DNA of 64,000 bases. Source: Sialis fuliginosa (Eukaryota; Arthropoda; Insecta; Megaloptera; Sialidae). Where the stretch lies: assembly GCA_961205875.1 (NCBI GenBank), contig OY540816.1, positions 17,680,701-17,744,700 of the forward strand, written 5' to 3'. The first letter of the stretch is position 1. Each line of letters opens with the position of its first letter. The notes under the pieces were generated by a model that did not search any database, had not been told where the DNA came from, and worked only from the letters and a program-made list of their open reading frames with translations. This document shows, one piece after another, positions 1 to 10,599 of this stretch. The position numbers and the translations under genes were made by a program.

Positions 1-130
1 AATAGAATTCGTGAGCGGGTGTGATCGTGAATACTTTTTTCGTAACCGTGAGTGAGCGGGCGTGACTAAAATTTTTTCTCTCGTGAGCGTGCGTGATCGT
101 GAGTAAAAATTACTCACGCGCCCAGCTCTA
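1..130 (-). mobile_element. hAT-like element end with GTGAGCG subterminal repeats (cut by window edge)
   Basis: Three degenerate direct copies of a motif like GTGAGCGGGCGTGATCGTGA lie at about 11-109, followed by a small inverted pair, GAGTAAAAATTACTC. The block ends at 130; read on the minus strand it begins TAGAGCTGGGCGCG. hAT transposons often start with CAG/TAG-type termini of this form and carry repeated subterminal motifs for transposase binding. The other end would lie left of the window, so neither the target duplication nor the element length can be checked. Confidence 0.45.
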
Positions 131-640
131 GTACAAATCATTCAATATGTGACGAGACAAAAATCAATCAATACGAATAGACCACAGTTTATTTCAATTC
201 ACACATACAAATAAAACTGGTCTCATAATGTCTTCCAATAACTGTCACCGAAAATCCGCAACAGTATTAGAGAGGAAGTAGAAGAAAAACGATTCCAGGT
301 AACGGAACCCGGGATTCGGTGTTGCTAATCCTCCATTCGCGTGACTCTGCACACGATGACAGTGTATGTCTGTCTGTCCACGACGAAGCGGGGGAAAGGA
401 ACTAGAGTTTATTGTTGTCGCAGAAACGCGAGGTGACGTTTCAAAGATGAATGGCTAAAGACAATTGCCTGTAGTTTACCGGTTTTGGTGATTGCTATCT
501 TTGTAGGGTATTCGTTGAATAACTAGTTCAAATATGTCTAGGGATCATGTCACACTAGGGAAACATTTGTTCTAAAACATTTCATGAATATTACTATGCG
601 CATTATAATTTTTCTCATAATAATTTATATTAGTAATAAG
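131..640. other. Unassigned stretch with a GC-richer patch at 281-440
   Basis: Mostly AT-rich, but about 281-440 is clearly richer in G+C and CpG than its surroundings. It contains splice-donor-like CCAG|GTAACG near 297-306 and a short TGTC run near 370. No open frame with recognisable protein similarity was found on either strand. It could be an untranslated exon, a promoter patch or old transposon sequence. Confidence 0.25.
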
Positions 641-988
641 TAGAGGTGTACCGGAATTCCGGCCGAAATTCACGTCTAGCGTCGCTACTATTATATTTTA
701 AATATAAGTACATAGATTATTATCTTAAATTAATATAACATTGTTCTATATCGTATTTCTTTAAAAATATATATTAAATTATAAGAATTGTGTTTTCTAC
801 ATATTCTGCAATTTTTACAGCTTCGAAAAACTATTTTTATAGCTTCAATTTCGTTAAATTATTTATATAGCATACGTTCTTTTCGATCGAATGTAATTAC
901 ATTTATAGTGTCAATAATAATATAATATAAATTAAATTAAAATATTTACTTAAAATCGACATCGTGAGTGAATTCCGGTACACCACTA
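641..988. mobile_element. hAT-type MITE with exact 8-bp target duplication
   Basis: The element starts TAGAGGTGTACCGGAATTC at 641 and ends with the inverse (TAGTGGTGTACCGGAATTC on the minus strand) at 988, one mismatch in 19. It is flanked by an exact 8-bp direct repeat GTAATAAG at 633-640 and 989-996. The 8-bp duplication and TAG-type end are hallmarks of hAT insertion. The 348-bp interior is AT-rich and non-coding, so this is a non-autonomous element mobilised in trans. The intact duplication suggests a fairly young insertion. Confidence 0.85.
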
Positions 989-1013
989 GTAATAAGAAAA
1001 TAAAAGTAATTTT

Positions 1014-1251
1014 CAGTGACGTAACTAGGGGTTGGCGAAACTACATAGCTCCAGAGGGCGCTAGGTCGTACTTATACATATATACAAGGAGAGTTCAAAA
1101 GCAAGCTGAAAGGAGCGCCGTAAATGACATGGTAACGAAAAGAATATTTCACTTATACAAGAGGGGTGCAAAAGTCAACTCAAGGGCACATGATGATAAA
1201 AAAAAAAACGTTAGGGGTGCTTATTGTCGTTTTCACCAAGCTACGCTTCTA
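1014..1251. mobile_element. Degenerate hAT-like MITE (CAGTGACGTAACTAGG end)
   Basis: Begins CAGTGACGTAACTAGGGG at 1014, a typical hAT-type start. The right end at 1251 reads TAGAAGCGTAGCTTGGTG on the minus strand, a worn match. Eight-base flanks GTAATTTT (1006-1013) and ATAATATT (1252-1259) agree at 6 of 8 positions, consistent with an old target duplication. A 108-codon open frame (964-1290) runs through it but is not conserved with anything recognised, and it overlaps the neighbouring MITE. Confidence 0.45.
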
Positions 1252-1458
1252 ATAATATTTACTATACATTTATTATACGTATGTAACTAAATATATTTAA
1301 ATAATACCTAACTAACTTTGCTTCACATTAATGTTTCATTTTTTTTTGTTAACTATGGTACGCAGTTTTGTTTCGATATGCATAGCATTTCCATTAAGCA
1401 GGACAATTGGAATGTGTTAACTTTTTAATATTTTTATAGTAAAAAAGTCAGTCCGTAA

Positions 1459-1877
1459 TTAACCCATTAACGCCCAAAAAAAACCCGAATTATGCAGCGA
1501 GTAAATTTGGCAGATATGAAGCCTATTTTGTGTGAGACTTTTTTTTAATATAATTTTTTTTTAAATAAATTACTCTAAAAAATCAATTTATATGTATATT
1601 TAAGTTATTCCATATGATTTAAACTAAATTCTAAATCACATGCTTCAGTTGGATAAAATATATTAGCATATCACATGCCTCTATTCATATACAAATAATT
1701 CGCAGCAATTAAAACACGTTTATACACTCATGAAACTAATAACGTTAACAGATTTTGTTTGTTGCACTAATAGCATCTGATTTTTAATGAAATATTGTGA
1801 ATTAATATCCATAGAATGCAACACGAATTATAAAATGAGGTGTACACAAGTGTGTACGGCGGGCGTTAATGGGTTAA
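1459..1877. mobile_element. piggyBac-type MITE with TTAA sites
   Basis: TTAA at 1459-1462 is followed by CCCATTAACGCCC (1463-1475). The right end carries the exact inverse GGGCGTTAATGGG (1861-1873) followed by TTAA (1874-1877). A perfect 13-bp inverted repeat beginning CCC next to TTAA on both sides is diagnostic of piggyBac-superfamily insertion. The 400-bp interior is AT-rich with only short open frames, so it is non-autonomous. A related element lies at 51655-52171. Confidence 0.85.
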
Positions 1878-2931
1878 AACAAGCACCAATTCATTTTTCA
1901 CAATTGAATTTATATAATACTTTTAAAAATAACGTTTCATATATTTTCTTTTTATTTCACTTTGTATTTATTTTAACAAAGATTTGTACGATTTTCATCA
2001 CAATGAATGTTTTACAGAAAGATATTTTATAAAAATTCTTTTATAGTGTAATACTGCCCGTGATGAGTTTGGGTCAGCTTGGGTGAGGTCACTGTGTATG
2101 ACAGCATTTGTTGAAGAAATTCAGAAGTTGACAGATTTAATTCCAGATAACATTTTGTTATTTCCTCCCATTTCTACTTATGTTCTGAATTTTAATATTG
2201 TACACATAATGTTACAAAAAATGCGCAATATATCTAATGTACGAGAGTTGTTAAACCGCCCTTGAAGGTTGAATTTATATGATTTTTTTATATACATTAA
2301 TTTCATTCACATTTGTATTTGTAAAAACATTTTCCAATTTAAATATTGTTACTAATTGGAAGGCATTCACTTTTTTAGTTTTTTATCTGACAGTGAGTTT
2401 TTAGTACCCACATACAGTGTAACTTATTAAAACGACCCCTACCTCGACCCTACTCATTCCTTAAACCAGAGGTTCTCAATTCCACCTTGCCCTTCGACCA
2501 ATTTGTGTGTGTCCCAGAGAATAGGTCGTTATTTGTTAATATTTATTATTTATTATTTAAGAAGTCCGTGATACCATATACATATCTAACTTTTATATTT
2601 AAACCACAATGACTGCTTTTATGTTACAAGGAAAATTAAAAATGTTTGGTTTCTGTTTACGTCGACTTATGACCTGCAAAACATTAATCTTCATCGAAAT
2701 AAATGATTTTATCGTCATAAGTACTTAATGTAGTTATAATTTACCCTTTACAGCATCCAATTTGGTCTTTTAGTTTAAGAAAATAACTTTAAATAAGTTT
2801 ATAATCATTTATATTATTAATAACGTGTAAACTAAAGAAGAAGTGCCGCGTATTGATATTAACAATGCGTTCTGTAAGGAAAATTTAATTGGCTGACATA
2901 TCCTATCAAAAATAGTTGATGAAATGGACGT
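1878..2931. other. AT-rich stretch, no gene recognised
   Basis: Only short open frames (60 codons at 2083-2265 on plus, 62 at 2809-2997 on minus) with no recognisable domains. CCAGAGGTTCTCAA near 2466 resembles worn hAT/Charlie termini but no partner end was found. Nothing else could be supported. Confidence 0.4.
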
Positions 2932-2939
2932 CTCTAAAG

Positions 2940-3980
2940 CAGTGACGTTTTTAATAAGGGAAGCATATTTTATCAATCCTCCCTCTCCTATTAACAAAAA
3001 AACTAGTTATGAAATGCCTTAAATTCAAGCTTTTACTTTTTAAAATAAATTCTTATATATTTATATAGTAACTAAATGATTCTACGTCTTATTTTCTTGT
3101 ATTTTAATCGATATTTGTAAAAAAATTTCACTAAAAAATTTCGAATTTTTGATTTAGTTAAAAGTATGTTTATTGTATAGAATATGACGTGAAAATTTTC
3201 AAACCGCAGGTCTGTATCTCAAACCGTTCTCGAGATATAGCCTCTCAAAGTTTTAGTTTTTTCAAATTTTTGGGGAAAAAAGGCCATAACTTTTGAACGT
3301 GTGGTCGGAATTGATTTTAGTTGACGGATTTGAAATCAGCGTGTCAAAATCTATATAATGACATGTATAATACCTTAAAACTCGAGAAAAAAAATTTAGC
3401 GAAAAATCGAAAAAATTCAAAGGGGTATACCTTAAAAAAATGTCGATTTTTGACCAAATTTTTTTTGTCGGATTTTAAAGTATTATACATGTCATTTAAA
3501 TAGATTTTGACACGCTGATTTCAAATCCGTCAACTAAAATCAATTCCGACGACGCGTTCAAAAGTTATGGCCTTTTTTCTCCAAAAATTTGAAAAAACTA
3601 AAACTTTGAGAGGCTATATCTCGAGAACGGTTTGAGATACAGACCTGCGGTTTGAAACAAACAACTTTTCACGTCATTTTCTATACAATAAACATACTTT
3701 TAATGAAATAAAAAATTCAAAAATTTTTAGTGAAATTTCCTGCAGTGAACTTCAACTCGTCATACAAATATCGACTAAAATACAAGAAAATAAGACGTAG
3801 AGGTATTATAGTTTTATAATTGAACGTGTAAATTAATATTAAATGTTATTTTTGACTTTTGGTTAAAATGTTTGGGTTGCGCATAAAGATGAATATTATA
3901 ATAATATTTTTAAATTAATTATTAACTGAAAACACAGAATTGTATTAATTTACCCTGCTTTCATGGACGCTTCGCCACTG
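2940..3980. mobile_element. hAT-type element with foldback core, copy A
   Basis: Left end CAGTGACGTTTTTAATAAGG at 2940; right end on the minus strand starts CAGTGGCGAAGCGTCC at 3980. The flanks CTCTAAAG (2932-2939) and CTTTAAAG (3981-3988) match at 7 of 8 positions, as expected of a slightly aged hAT 8-bp duplication. The interior is dominated by a palindrome at 3071-3812. A second copy begins with a related hAT end at 37598. No transposase is present. Confidence 0.75.
3071..3812. repeat. Long foldback palindrome, copy A
   Basis: Two arms of roughly 300 bp are near-exact inverses: the left arm from CTACGTCTTATTTTCTTG (3082) and the right arm ending at 3800 with its inverse. Landmarks repeated in both arms include AACCGCAGGTCTGTATC, TCTCGAGATATAGCC and TTGACGGATTTGAAATC. 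A short non-palindromic loop (about 3370-3475) separates them. A 60-codon open frame across the loop (3321-3503) recurs in all three copies only because the repeat recurs. Transcribed, it would form a very long hairpin RNA. Confidence 0.85.
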
Positions 3981-3988
3981 CTTTAAAG

Positions 3989-4408
3989 AAATATGCATTT
4001 ATTTCCCATAGAAAAATGTAACCATCAGAATTTTTAACATCATCTGTCATACACATATAACATTCGTAGTATGATATAACATATGAACATATGACAATTA
4101 AATATGCAGTTACATAAATATAATTAGACACGTTTATGCGTCGGATGCCCACGCCGCCACAGAGCGCGCGTTTTCCTCGAGCGGGAATCAACTCTATCTA
4201 ATAACATAACGGAAACACCTCCTCTTCTTGCATTGACATCAGTCTAAAGCTTCCTCTTCGAGCCGTAAGCGTTTTATCTTTGTAATTGCGAAACGTTTTT
4301 TTGTCGTTTTATTATAATATTAGATACGGATTTTTAGATATTGTTTCAAATGATATTTCTATCGGTACTAACCAGTTTTAAGTGATTTTCTGTACGATGA
4401 TTAATATC
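3989..4408. other. AT-rich stretch with a CpG-rich patch at 4135-4275
   Basis: About 4135-4275 is strikingly GC- and CpG-rich (ACGCCGCCACAGAGCGCGCG) in an otherwise AT-rich context. It holds no convincing open frame, TATA box or recognised element end. It could be a promoter-proximal patch, an untranslated exon or part of an uncatalogued repeat. Confidence 0.25.
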
Positions 4409-4572
4409 ATAGGCATTCAAAGAGGGGGTCAAATGGGGCACTTACTCTTGATGCAATACTTGTGCAAGAATACCCGAAAAATTAAATGAAAATTTTTTAA
4501 TGTAATTATTTATCTACAAGTTTTGCTTCTCCACTTCACTCCCTTGGAATTTTTTTTCTGTGGACGCCCCTG
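4409..4572. repeat. Putative small element ending in GGACGCCCCTG
   Basis: Starts CATAGGCATTCAAAGAGGG at 4409 and ends GGACGCCCCTG at 4572, loosely inverse to the start. The GGACGCCC end recurs at 39445-39455, 43371-43380 and (as AGACGCCCATG) at 48424-48434, so it probably marks one dispersed repeat family. Flanking AT-rich sequence is too simple to define a target duplication. Confidence 0.3.
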
Positions 4573-5782
4573 ATAAATATTTAATGTTATATCGATATAG
4601 TTGGAATTCGGGATTGGGGACAAAAGTTTATATTTAAAATCATCGCGTCGCTAAATTTTTATAGGTTTCTTAAATTTAATACAGGTCTACATCATTTATA
4701 TACCAAGGACCTGAATAGGTAAACAAGAAGGATTTTGATGTGCTGAAATAGAATTTGGTGCCCAAGTTGCTTCATCACGTCAGGTTTTTGGGTTTCCTAA
4801 TTATTAGAAGTGCGAAAATGACGGTTTTTTCATATTTATGAATTTATTACCAAATTTTTGTTATACTTTGTTTGTGTTCAATTTCTAGCAATTCGTAAAC
4901 ACAAAAAAAATTACTTGAAGTAGGAGAAAATTTTCGAAATATAGTTTCAAACAAGATAGTTTTTTTCTTTGTATCGCAACCTTCTCAATGACTTTTACTA
5001 GCACTAAACAGCCAATAAACATGATTTCTAATTTATTGATCAATAATTAAATATAGAACTGTTTTTATTGTTTTAATATTTTCTCACCTGTGTTTATAGT
5101 TCATATTAAATAGGCATAATTTGAAATTACTTGGACATATTCACGTATACATATTATACATGGTAGCAGTAGAGCTAATGGCTTCCGGAAGGAAATAAAT
5201 TTAAAAACAATATCCTATATTTAAATATTTTATTTTTAATTATGTAACGAGGTATGAAATAATAATATTTAATGTAATTGCATTATTTAAGCATAAGCTA
5301 GCTGTAAAATGATCAAACAATACTAATAAACAATGCAGATGAGCATAAATTACATACATATATTACGGTTTTGGTTTCTCACGGACATAGATCGCATTTT
5401 AATGTGCGCGAAATACACAATTGACATTGTTGGTGTGTGTTTAGCAGTTGGTACACATGGTACCGAATAACTGCAACAATGGAATTAGCTAAAGTTCAAC
5501 AGGAATTGTTATATAATGAGGTACATCTCGATGAAATAATTATGGCAGTGGCGTGTATGCATGTCCTAATGTGAAATTATTTTATTATAATGTACGAGTA
5601 GGTACCTATTTTATCACACATGTCTAGCCTAAATAATTCTTATAAATATGTATACAAGAATTTTATCTATTAACTAACGAGTGAGTACAAACAAATATGT
5701 ACCTTTTATAAAATTTATGTTTTGTTGCTTATGATAATTAGGCGATAAAAATTGACAGTTTCGGGTACCAATTTAAACTTAA
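4573..5782. other. AT-rich stretch, no gene recognised
   Basis: Only a 31-codon open frame (5479-5574, listed separately) and short poly-A/T runs. No inverted ends or known repeats were found. Confidence 0.4.
5479..5574 (+). CDS. Small open frame of unknown origin (31 codons)
   Basis: ATG at 5479 in a favourable context (CAACAATGG), stop at 5572-5574. The product, starting MELAKVQQELLYNEVHLD, is acidic and amphipathic, with less AT-driven composition than neighbouring frames. The length is easily reached by chance. It could be the first coding stretch of a split gene, a transposase relic or noise; no family is recognised. Confidence 0.15.
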   Translation: MELAKVQQELLYNEVHLDEIIMAVACMHVLM

Positions 5783-6166
5783 GGACGGTCCCATTTCAAA
5801 ATCATCTGATTTCAAGTTATCTCAAGAACGATACATGTTACGAGAAAATTTTATAGAATATTTTTTGTAGAGCATTAAATTTCCTATAATATGGGTCTAC
5901 TATGTTTGTTGTAAAATATTCCCTTACAAAGATTTATCTCAATTTATTTTAAAAATTCGTGTTTTTTTTTCTAAATTGATATTTGCTTGGCCATACTAAT
6001 GTCATTTTGACGTTTTAAATGTCACTTTGACGTTTTAAATGTCATTTTGACAGGTTTAGAGTGAAATTGTCAAAAAATTAAAAATATATGAAAAAATATT
6101 CAGGTGCGTTTTAAGAAAAATTTCAAACTAAGATTTTTTAGTAAAATTTGTATAAAAATTAAATGG
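5783..6166 (+). repeat. F1 dispersed repeat, segment upstream of the tandem array
   Basis: Matches, in the same order, the F1 copies at 41830-42205 and 55125-55640 (both inverted): the GACGGTCCCATTTCAAAATC segment, then ATCTCAAGAACGATACATG, TCCCTTACAAAGATTTATC and GAAATTGTCAAAAAATTAAA. It contains no coding potential. At 6001-6051 a 20-bp unit (GTCATTTTGACGTTTTAAAT) is repeated 2.5 times. It leads directly into the 174-bp tandem array. Confidence 0.7.
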
Positions 6167-7034
6167 TTAACCAATGCCAGGCAATTTATCTAAACACTAT
6201 CGGTTTTGTGTGAATTTAGCACGAGGAAGCACTGTGAATTTACTTGGCAGATGTTTTTAAGTTTTTTTGATGATTATAAACAGAATAACTTTTTTTGTCA
6301 AATACAAACTACTTACATTTTCAGTTACATCTTTGTTATATTAACCAATGCCAGGCAATTTATCTGAACACTATCGGTTTTGGTGAATTTAGCACGAGGA
6401 AGCACTGTGCATTTACTTGGCAGATGTTTTTAAGTTTTTTTGATGATTATAAACAGAATAACTTTTTTTGTCAAATACAAACTACTTACATTTTCAGTTA
6501 CATCTTTGTTATATTAACCAATGCCAGGCAATTTATCTGAACACTATCGGTTTTGGTGAATTTAGCACGAGGAAGCACTGTGCATTTACTTGGCAGATGT
6601 TTTTAAGTTTTTTTGATGATTATAAACAGAATAACTTTTTTTGTCAGACAAACTACTTACATTTTCAGTTACATCTTTGTTATATTAACCAATGCCAGGC
6701 AATTTATCTGAACACTATCGGTTTTGTGTGAATTTAGCACGAGGAAGCACTGTGCATTTACTTGGCAGATGTTTTTTTAAGTTTTTTTGATGATTATAAA
6801 CAGAATAACTTTTTTTGTCAAAGACAAACTACTTACATTTTCAGTTACATCTTTGTTATATTAACCAATGCCAGGCAATTTATCTGAACACTATCGGTTT
6901 TGTGTGAATTTAGCACGAGGAAGCACTGTGAATTTACTTGGCAGATGTTTTTAAGTTGTTTTGATGATTATAAACAGAATGACATTTTTTGTCAAAGACA
7001 AACTACTTACATTTTCAGTTACATCTTTGTTATA
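6167..7034 (+). repeat. Five-copy tandem array of a 174-bp unit (F1 segment)
   Basis: Units begin TTAACCAATGCCAGGCAATT at 6167, 6341, 6514, 6685 and 6861, and the last ends near 7034; period 171-176 bp, with very few differences between copies. The start of each unit matches single-copy F1 at 32775-32830 and (inverted) 41830-41880 and 55240-55345, so the array grew inside a dispersed element. The repeated 81-87-codon open frames (6295-6540, 6468-6731) simply read through the repeat. High similarity between units indicates recent amplification or homogenisation. Confidence 0.9.
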
Positions 7035-7300
7035 TTTATTTGCGTATTTTGTCTAGGGTACAGTTAGTATCGTCATACTCGACGTGGGACAGATCGGTTC
7101 GGTTCCGGTTCGAGCTGTGGCTTATCTAACAAGCACCGTCGTCCACCCGGCCGACACACCGCGGCCGCACACAACGGCACACCATATTACGACATTCACT
7201 TTTATTGCACACGTCAATCAAGACTCTTGTACACCTTTTTGCTGACAAGTCACTTTTGAAATAATTTATTTAATTAATGGAGACATTTTATTGTAACAAT
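7035..7300. other. CpG-rich patch right of the tandem array
   Basis: About 7078-7200 is GC- and CpG-rich (GACACACCGCGGCCGCACAC) between AT-rich flanks. No long open frame, tRNA fold or known element end was found. GGTTCGAGCTG near 7110 resembles a polymerase III B box, but no A box sits at the right distance. It may be the far end of the F1 element or a promoter-like patch. Confidence 0.25.
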
Positions 7301-7326
7301 GAATTATTATTAGTAAAGAAAATTAA

Positions 7327-7343
7327 CTTCTTCTTCTTCTTCT
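7327..7343. repeat. (CTT)n microsatellite
   Basis: Six tandem CTT units. Confidence 0.7.
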
Positions 7344-7564
7344 GTTGGCGTTCTTTTCTTAGTGATACAGCCAAATAGGTACATCGTATCTTGAGTGTTA
7401 TTTTATTAATTAGGTTTTTTTTTTTTGTTATTAACCTTAAAGATTGATAATGGGTTGAAAAGTTATTGTTTTTTAATAGCATATGCAAAATACATGTCAA
7501 ATTTCTGTCTTTAGTAAAATTCAATGCCAGTTTTTTTTTATGTTATTAACGTCACTGTACCACG

Positions 7565-7680
7565 ACCAGACATGGATGACTGAGGGGATCGGGAAGTGCC
7601 CTAGGATAATCAGGACAGAAAACAATCACGAAGTCCATTTCATCCACGGGTACGGTCCTAGGTACAGACAATAGATTCTT
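7565..7680 (+). repeat. Dispersed GC-richer module, copy 1 (with 12590-12680)
   Basis: Contains GTGCCCTAGGATAATCAGG and AATCACGAAGTCCA, which align with GCCCTAGGACGATCAAGG and CTCACGAGGTCAA at 12614-12660. A 63-codon open frame (7483-7674) covers it, but the frame is broken by stops in the second copy. Base composition differs from the surroundings. It could be a piece of a retroposon coding or tail region; the family is not recognised. Confidence 0.45.
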
Positions 7681-7774
7681 ATTTCTATCTTAACCTATAC
7701 AGATTTTTTTTATCATATACTTAGAAAATATTTAGGAATTTCCAATAAATATTATAAAACAATAATATTCTTTT

Positions 7775-8060
7775 TGCGGGCTTACAATAAGTCTATTAAG
7801 GCTTTTTACGAGAATAGATTTTCTGTCGGTTTGTTAACTTTTCACGGCTAAACCGCTGAACCGATCTTGATAAAATTTGGTAGAGAGATAACTTGTATCC
7901 TGAAGAAGAACATAGGGTACTTTGTTTCCCAAAAATTTATTAGATAAAAAATGTGTGTGCATACTTTTGTACGCGCGATAGGTTAGGTTAGTTTAGTTAC
8001 ATCTAGCGTGCAAACGAGAAACTAAAAACCTACTTTATCGACTACCTAACGGGTAACAGC
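7775..8060 (+). repeat. Insect dispersed repeat of the 'AACCGCTGAACCGA' type
   Basis: ACGGCTAAACCGCTGAACCG (7846) followed by TGATAAAATTTGGTAGAGA matches a phrase very widespread in insect intergenic DNA, usually in non-coding tails of dispersed transposons. A short AGGTTAGGTTAG run lies near 7979. No ends were identified. Related phrases occur at 9011-9060, 11140-11400, 36900-37010, 40960-41020, 45710-45815, 52790-52830 and 56640-56680. Confidence 0.5.
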
Positions 8061-8980
8061 AAGTAATAAATAAATATTTCAACAAAATATACTCTATAAT
8101 ATATATCACTTAAAAATATATTTTTAGAATTTAAAACCATGATAATGATAATTAAATCAAGTACTATATTCAGAAATCACCGCAAAAATCTAAACATTAT
8201 AATGTATTCTTTCTGAACAAAATACGAAAACTGTTATATAATATAAAGTAAACCTTAAAGAGATTCATTTCATTTTACTTAATTTCGCTCAAATCGCTTT
8301 CAACGCTGCAAGTTTCTTGCCGTTTAAAATAATTTATAAACTTTTCTTCATTTTCTATTAAATCCATTCTTTCGTTTTTTTATACCGTTAATGAAGTCTG
8401 GAACGCTTTTTTGTTATAGAGTATGAATGACGCAATTTAAGCATATTAATAAAAATTTACTATTAATTTGAAAGTTTTTTGGTATTAATAATTTTATATT
8501 AAAATATTTCATTTTCTTTCTGTCACGTACAATGTTTTACTTTTTTAAGTTTTTAAATAGATATTATAATTTAATAAGCAGATAATATAAGAAAGTCTAG
8601 AATGATATAACTTGTCTTAATTATTGAGATTAATTTATTCTATTAGCTGGAATAAAATGAAAATAACAATATTTTTAAATCTTGTTTTTACAACTGACTC
8701 TTTCATCCTAAGATTAGGAAAGTTTATGGATACATAACAACATTCTTTTTATAAAACTTGGTAGATGAAAACAAGGTATAGAGGCACATCTATTGTGAAA
8801 AAACGAATTTTCAATTTCAACCATTGTTTCCCAAAAATTTCACCTTGATTGTTTTAAATGAAAAAATAATTGAATTTGAATTTTTTTCCATTTCTCAATT
8901 TACCTCTGAAATTAACCACTAGAATCAAAATTCGACATTTTATGCTTCACCTCCATAATTGGGCTACCACACTTTGTCTT
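8061..8980. other. AT-rich stretch, nothing recognised
   Basis: No open frame above 60 codons, no inverted ends and no recognisable repeats; long A/T runs only. Confidence 0.4.
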
Positions 8981-9062
8981 TGTGTTAAATTTTTAGAGAA
9001 AATCGCCTGTGACAGACAGACAGACGGACACCGAAGTGATTCCATAATAAGTGTTTCGTTTT
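8981..9062 (+). repeat. Dispersed repeat fragment with GACA run
   Basis: GACAGACAGACAGACGGAC (9011-9029) followed by ACCGAAGTGATTCCATAATA matches the common insect intergenic phrase in which a GACA run precedes a 'tag that ends in a run of CCTAA-like sequence'. It belongs to the same loose class as 36900-37010. Confidence 0.4.
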
Positions 9063-9136
9063 CACAGAACACTAATAATATATAAAAATTATAAAATATA
9101 AAAAATAAATAATTTTTTTTAATATTTGAGGAGGGT

Positions 9137-9148
9137 GGGGGGGGGGGG
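9137..9148 (+). repeat. Poly-G tract (12 G)
   Basis: Twelve consecutive G within AT-rich sequence, preceded by GAGGAGGGT. Two other long G tracts occur at 42773-42782 and 52891-52903. Confidence 0.9.
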
Positions 9149-9210
9149 TCCTTAACATCAGCTATGTCAACTTTTCTTAGTCCACCAATTTTATTTTATT
9201 ATTTTTTTCG

Positions 9211-10588
9211 GTGTTTAAGGATGTATGGCAGGTATCTAATTTCAACGAGAAATAGTTGAAATTTGGAGAAGTTACTCCTTAATAAAAGTACCCACACAAA
9301 ATTTCAAAAGGTTTTACAACATAGTTTAAAAGTTATTATTTAAAAAAATTAACATGGGCTCTTATGGGAGAATGGTGTATTGACGGTTGAATTCCAATAA
9401 AACACATGGTTCAAGCATCGAGAAAAATCCGAAATTTTCACAACACGTCACTTACATATTTAGCAACAAGTTTCATAAAAAAAATTATATGCATACAGAA
9501 CTAAATTGTGAGAAAAAAAATAATTATTGCTGAAAAATGTCGAAAAAAATAAAAAAATGGCGTACTCTATAAAAATTATATTTTGACTTGGCAACAGTGC
9601 ACGGCTGATTATTCAGGGCGCGCTGTATAAACTTTTGTATTATTACAATATGTACATCCAAATATTTTATTTTACTGTTATTAATATATATTTATAATTG
9701 ATTCATTTTTATTATTTTTAGACGTTAACATTTATTTTTATTAAAATTTGCGTGATTTTTAAGTATTCAATTTAAACAATTGAAGGTTAACGTTTTTCTG
9801 TCACAATTATTACAAAACTCGGCATTTAAATAATTAAATCATATGTATATAAATAAATAATAAGATATACTTGGGGGGAGGGGTGCTAGAGAACTAACCG
9901 TGTTGTTTGGTCTCCTCGGGTGTAACAGGCACTTCCTCTATATTTTTTTTTATCGTAAAGAGTTTACTCGTCGTTGATTATATACCGTTTCTTTAATAAT
10001 TTTTCCTTTCCAATGAAACATTTTTCTCTTCACAAACTAACAACACTATATTTGAGTATACTCGTATTATCACAATCACAAATATGATTGTTGTAAATTA
10101 AATTGGTACTAATGCGATGTTGTCAAATGTAATTATTTATTTTCTTACATATTTTTTTATATTTGTAAGCATATATACTACTAATATTATTATTTTCATT
10201 GCATTTATATGTTCCATGTATGTTCTAAATAGTGTTATTTAATAATATTTTAATTTCTGAAGTCATTTATAATAATAAAATACTTGGGGTTTTTTTATTT
10301 TTAACAGATGAATTTAAATGACATTCAGAGTAAAAAGTTTTCATATTATCAACAAAAATATTCATTTATTGGCTAAAATTCTAAAATAATAGTTAAGAAT
10401 GAGAAATAAGCTTTAAACATAAGTATTTATATTGTTTAAGTAGGGTTTAAGTAGTTTATAAACAAATTTGACTTTCCTACATGCACTTAAAATGAATATT
10501 TAAAAGTTTGATTTAGATCGTTCCATCTCACCTAGATTTACGTTATTTTCTACATAGACTGTACGTGCCATACATCCTTAAACAAGCA
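9211..10588. mobile_element. TIR element about 1.4 kb, superfamily unknown
   Basis: The 19-bp sequence TGTTTAAGGATGTATGGCA at 9212-9230 recurs as an exact inverse at about 10567-10585. Outside these sequences no clear target duplication is visible, so the superfamily is open. The interior is AT-rich and lacks any frame resembling a transposase, so the element is non-autonomous or decayed. Odd GC-richer spots lie inside at about 9600-9640 and 9870-9950. Confidence 0.6.
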
Positions 10589-10599
10589 CGGCAACGATT

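Noticed and set aside
964-1290. 108-codon frame at the left end
   Set aside because: It starts inside one MITE and continues through a second, so it is transposon sequence.
3321-3503. A 60-62-codon open frame repeated at 3321-3503, 23006-23194 and 37924-38112, apparently a conserved small protein
   Set aside because: It lies across the loop of the foldback repeat in all three copies; conservation reflects the repeat, its direction differs with the copy, and the codons are AT-driven.
6001-6051. Short direct repeats read as a CRISPR array
   Set aside because: Repeats of 20 bp with no unique spacers inside an insect-like dispersed element; not a CRISPR structure.
6295-6731. Two overlapping 81-87-codon frames with nearly the same protein
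   Set aside because: They are read-through of the 174-bp tandem unit; single-copy F1 elsewhere does not keep the frame.
7105-7118. Polymerase III B box-like GGTTCGAGCTG, possible SINE
   Set aside because: No A box at the expected distance upstream and no poly-A or repeated copy in the window.
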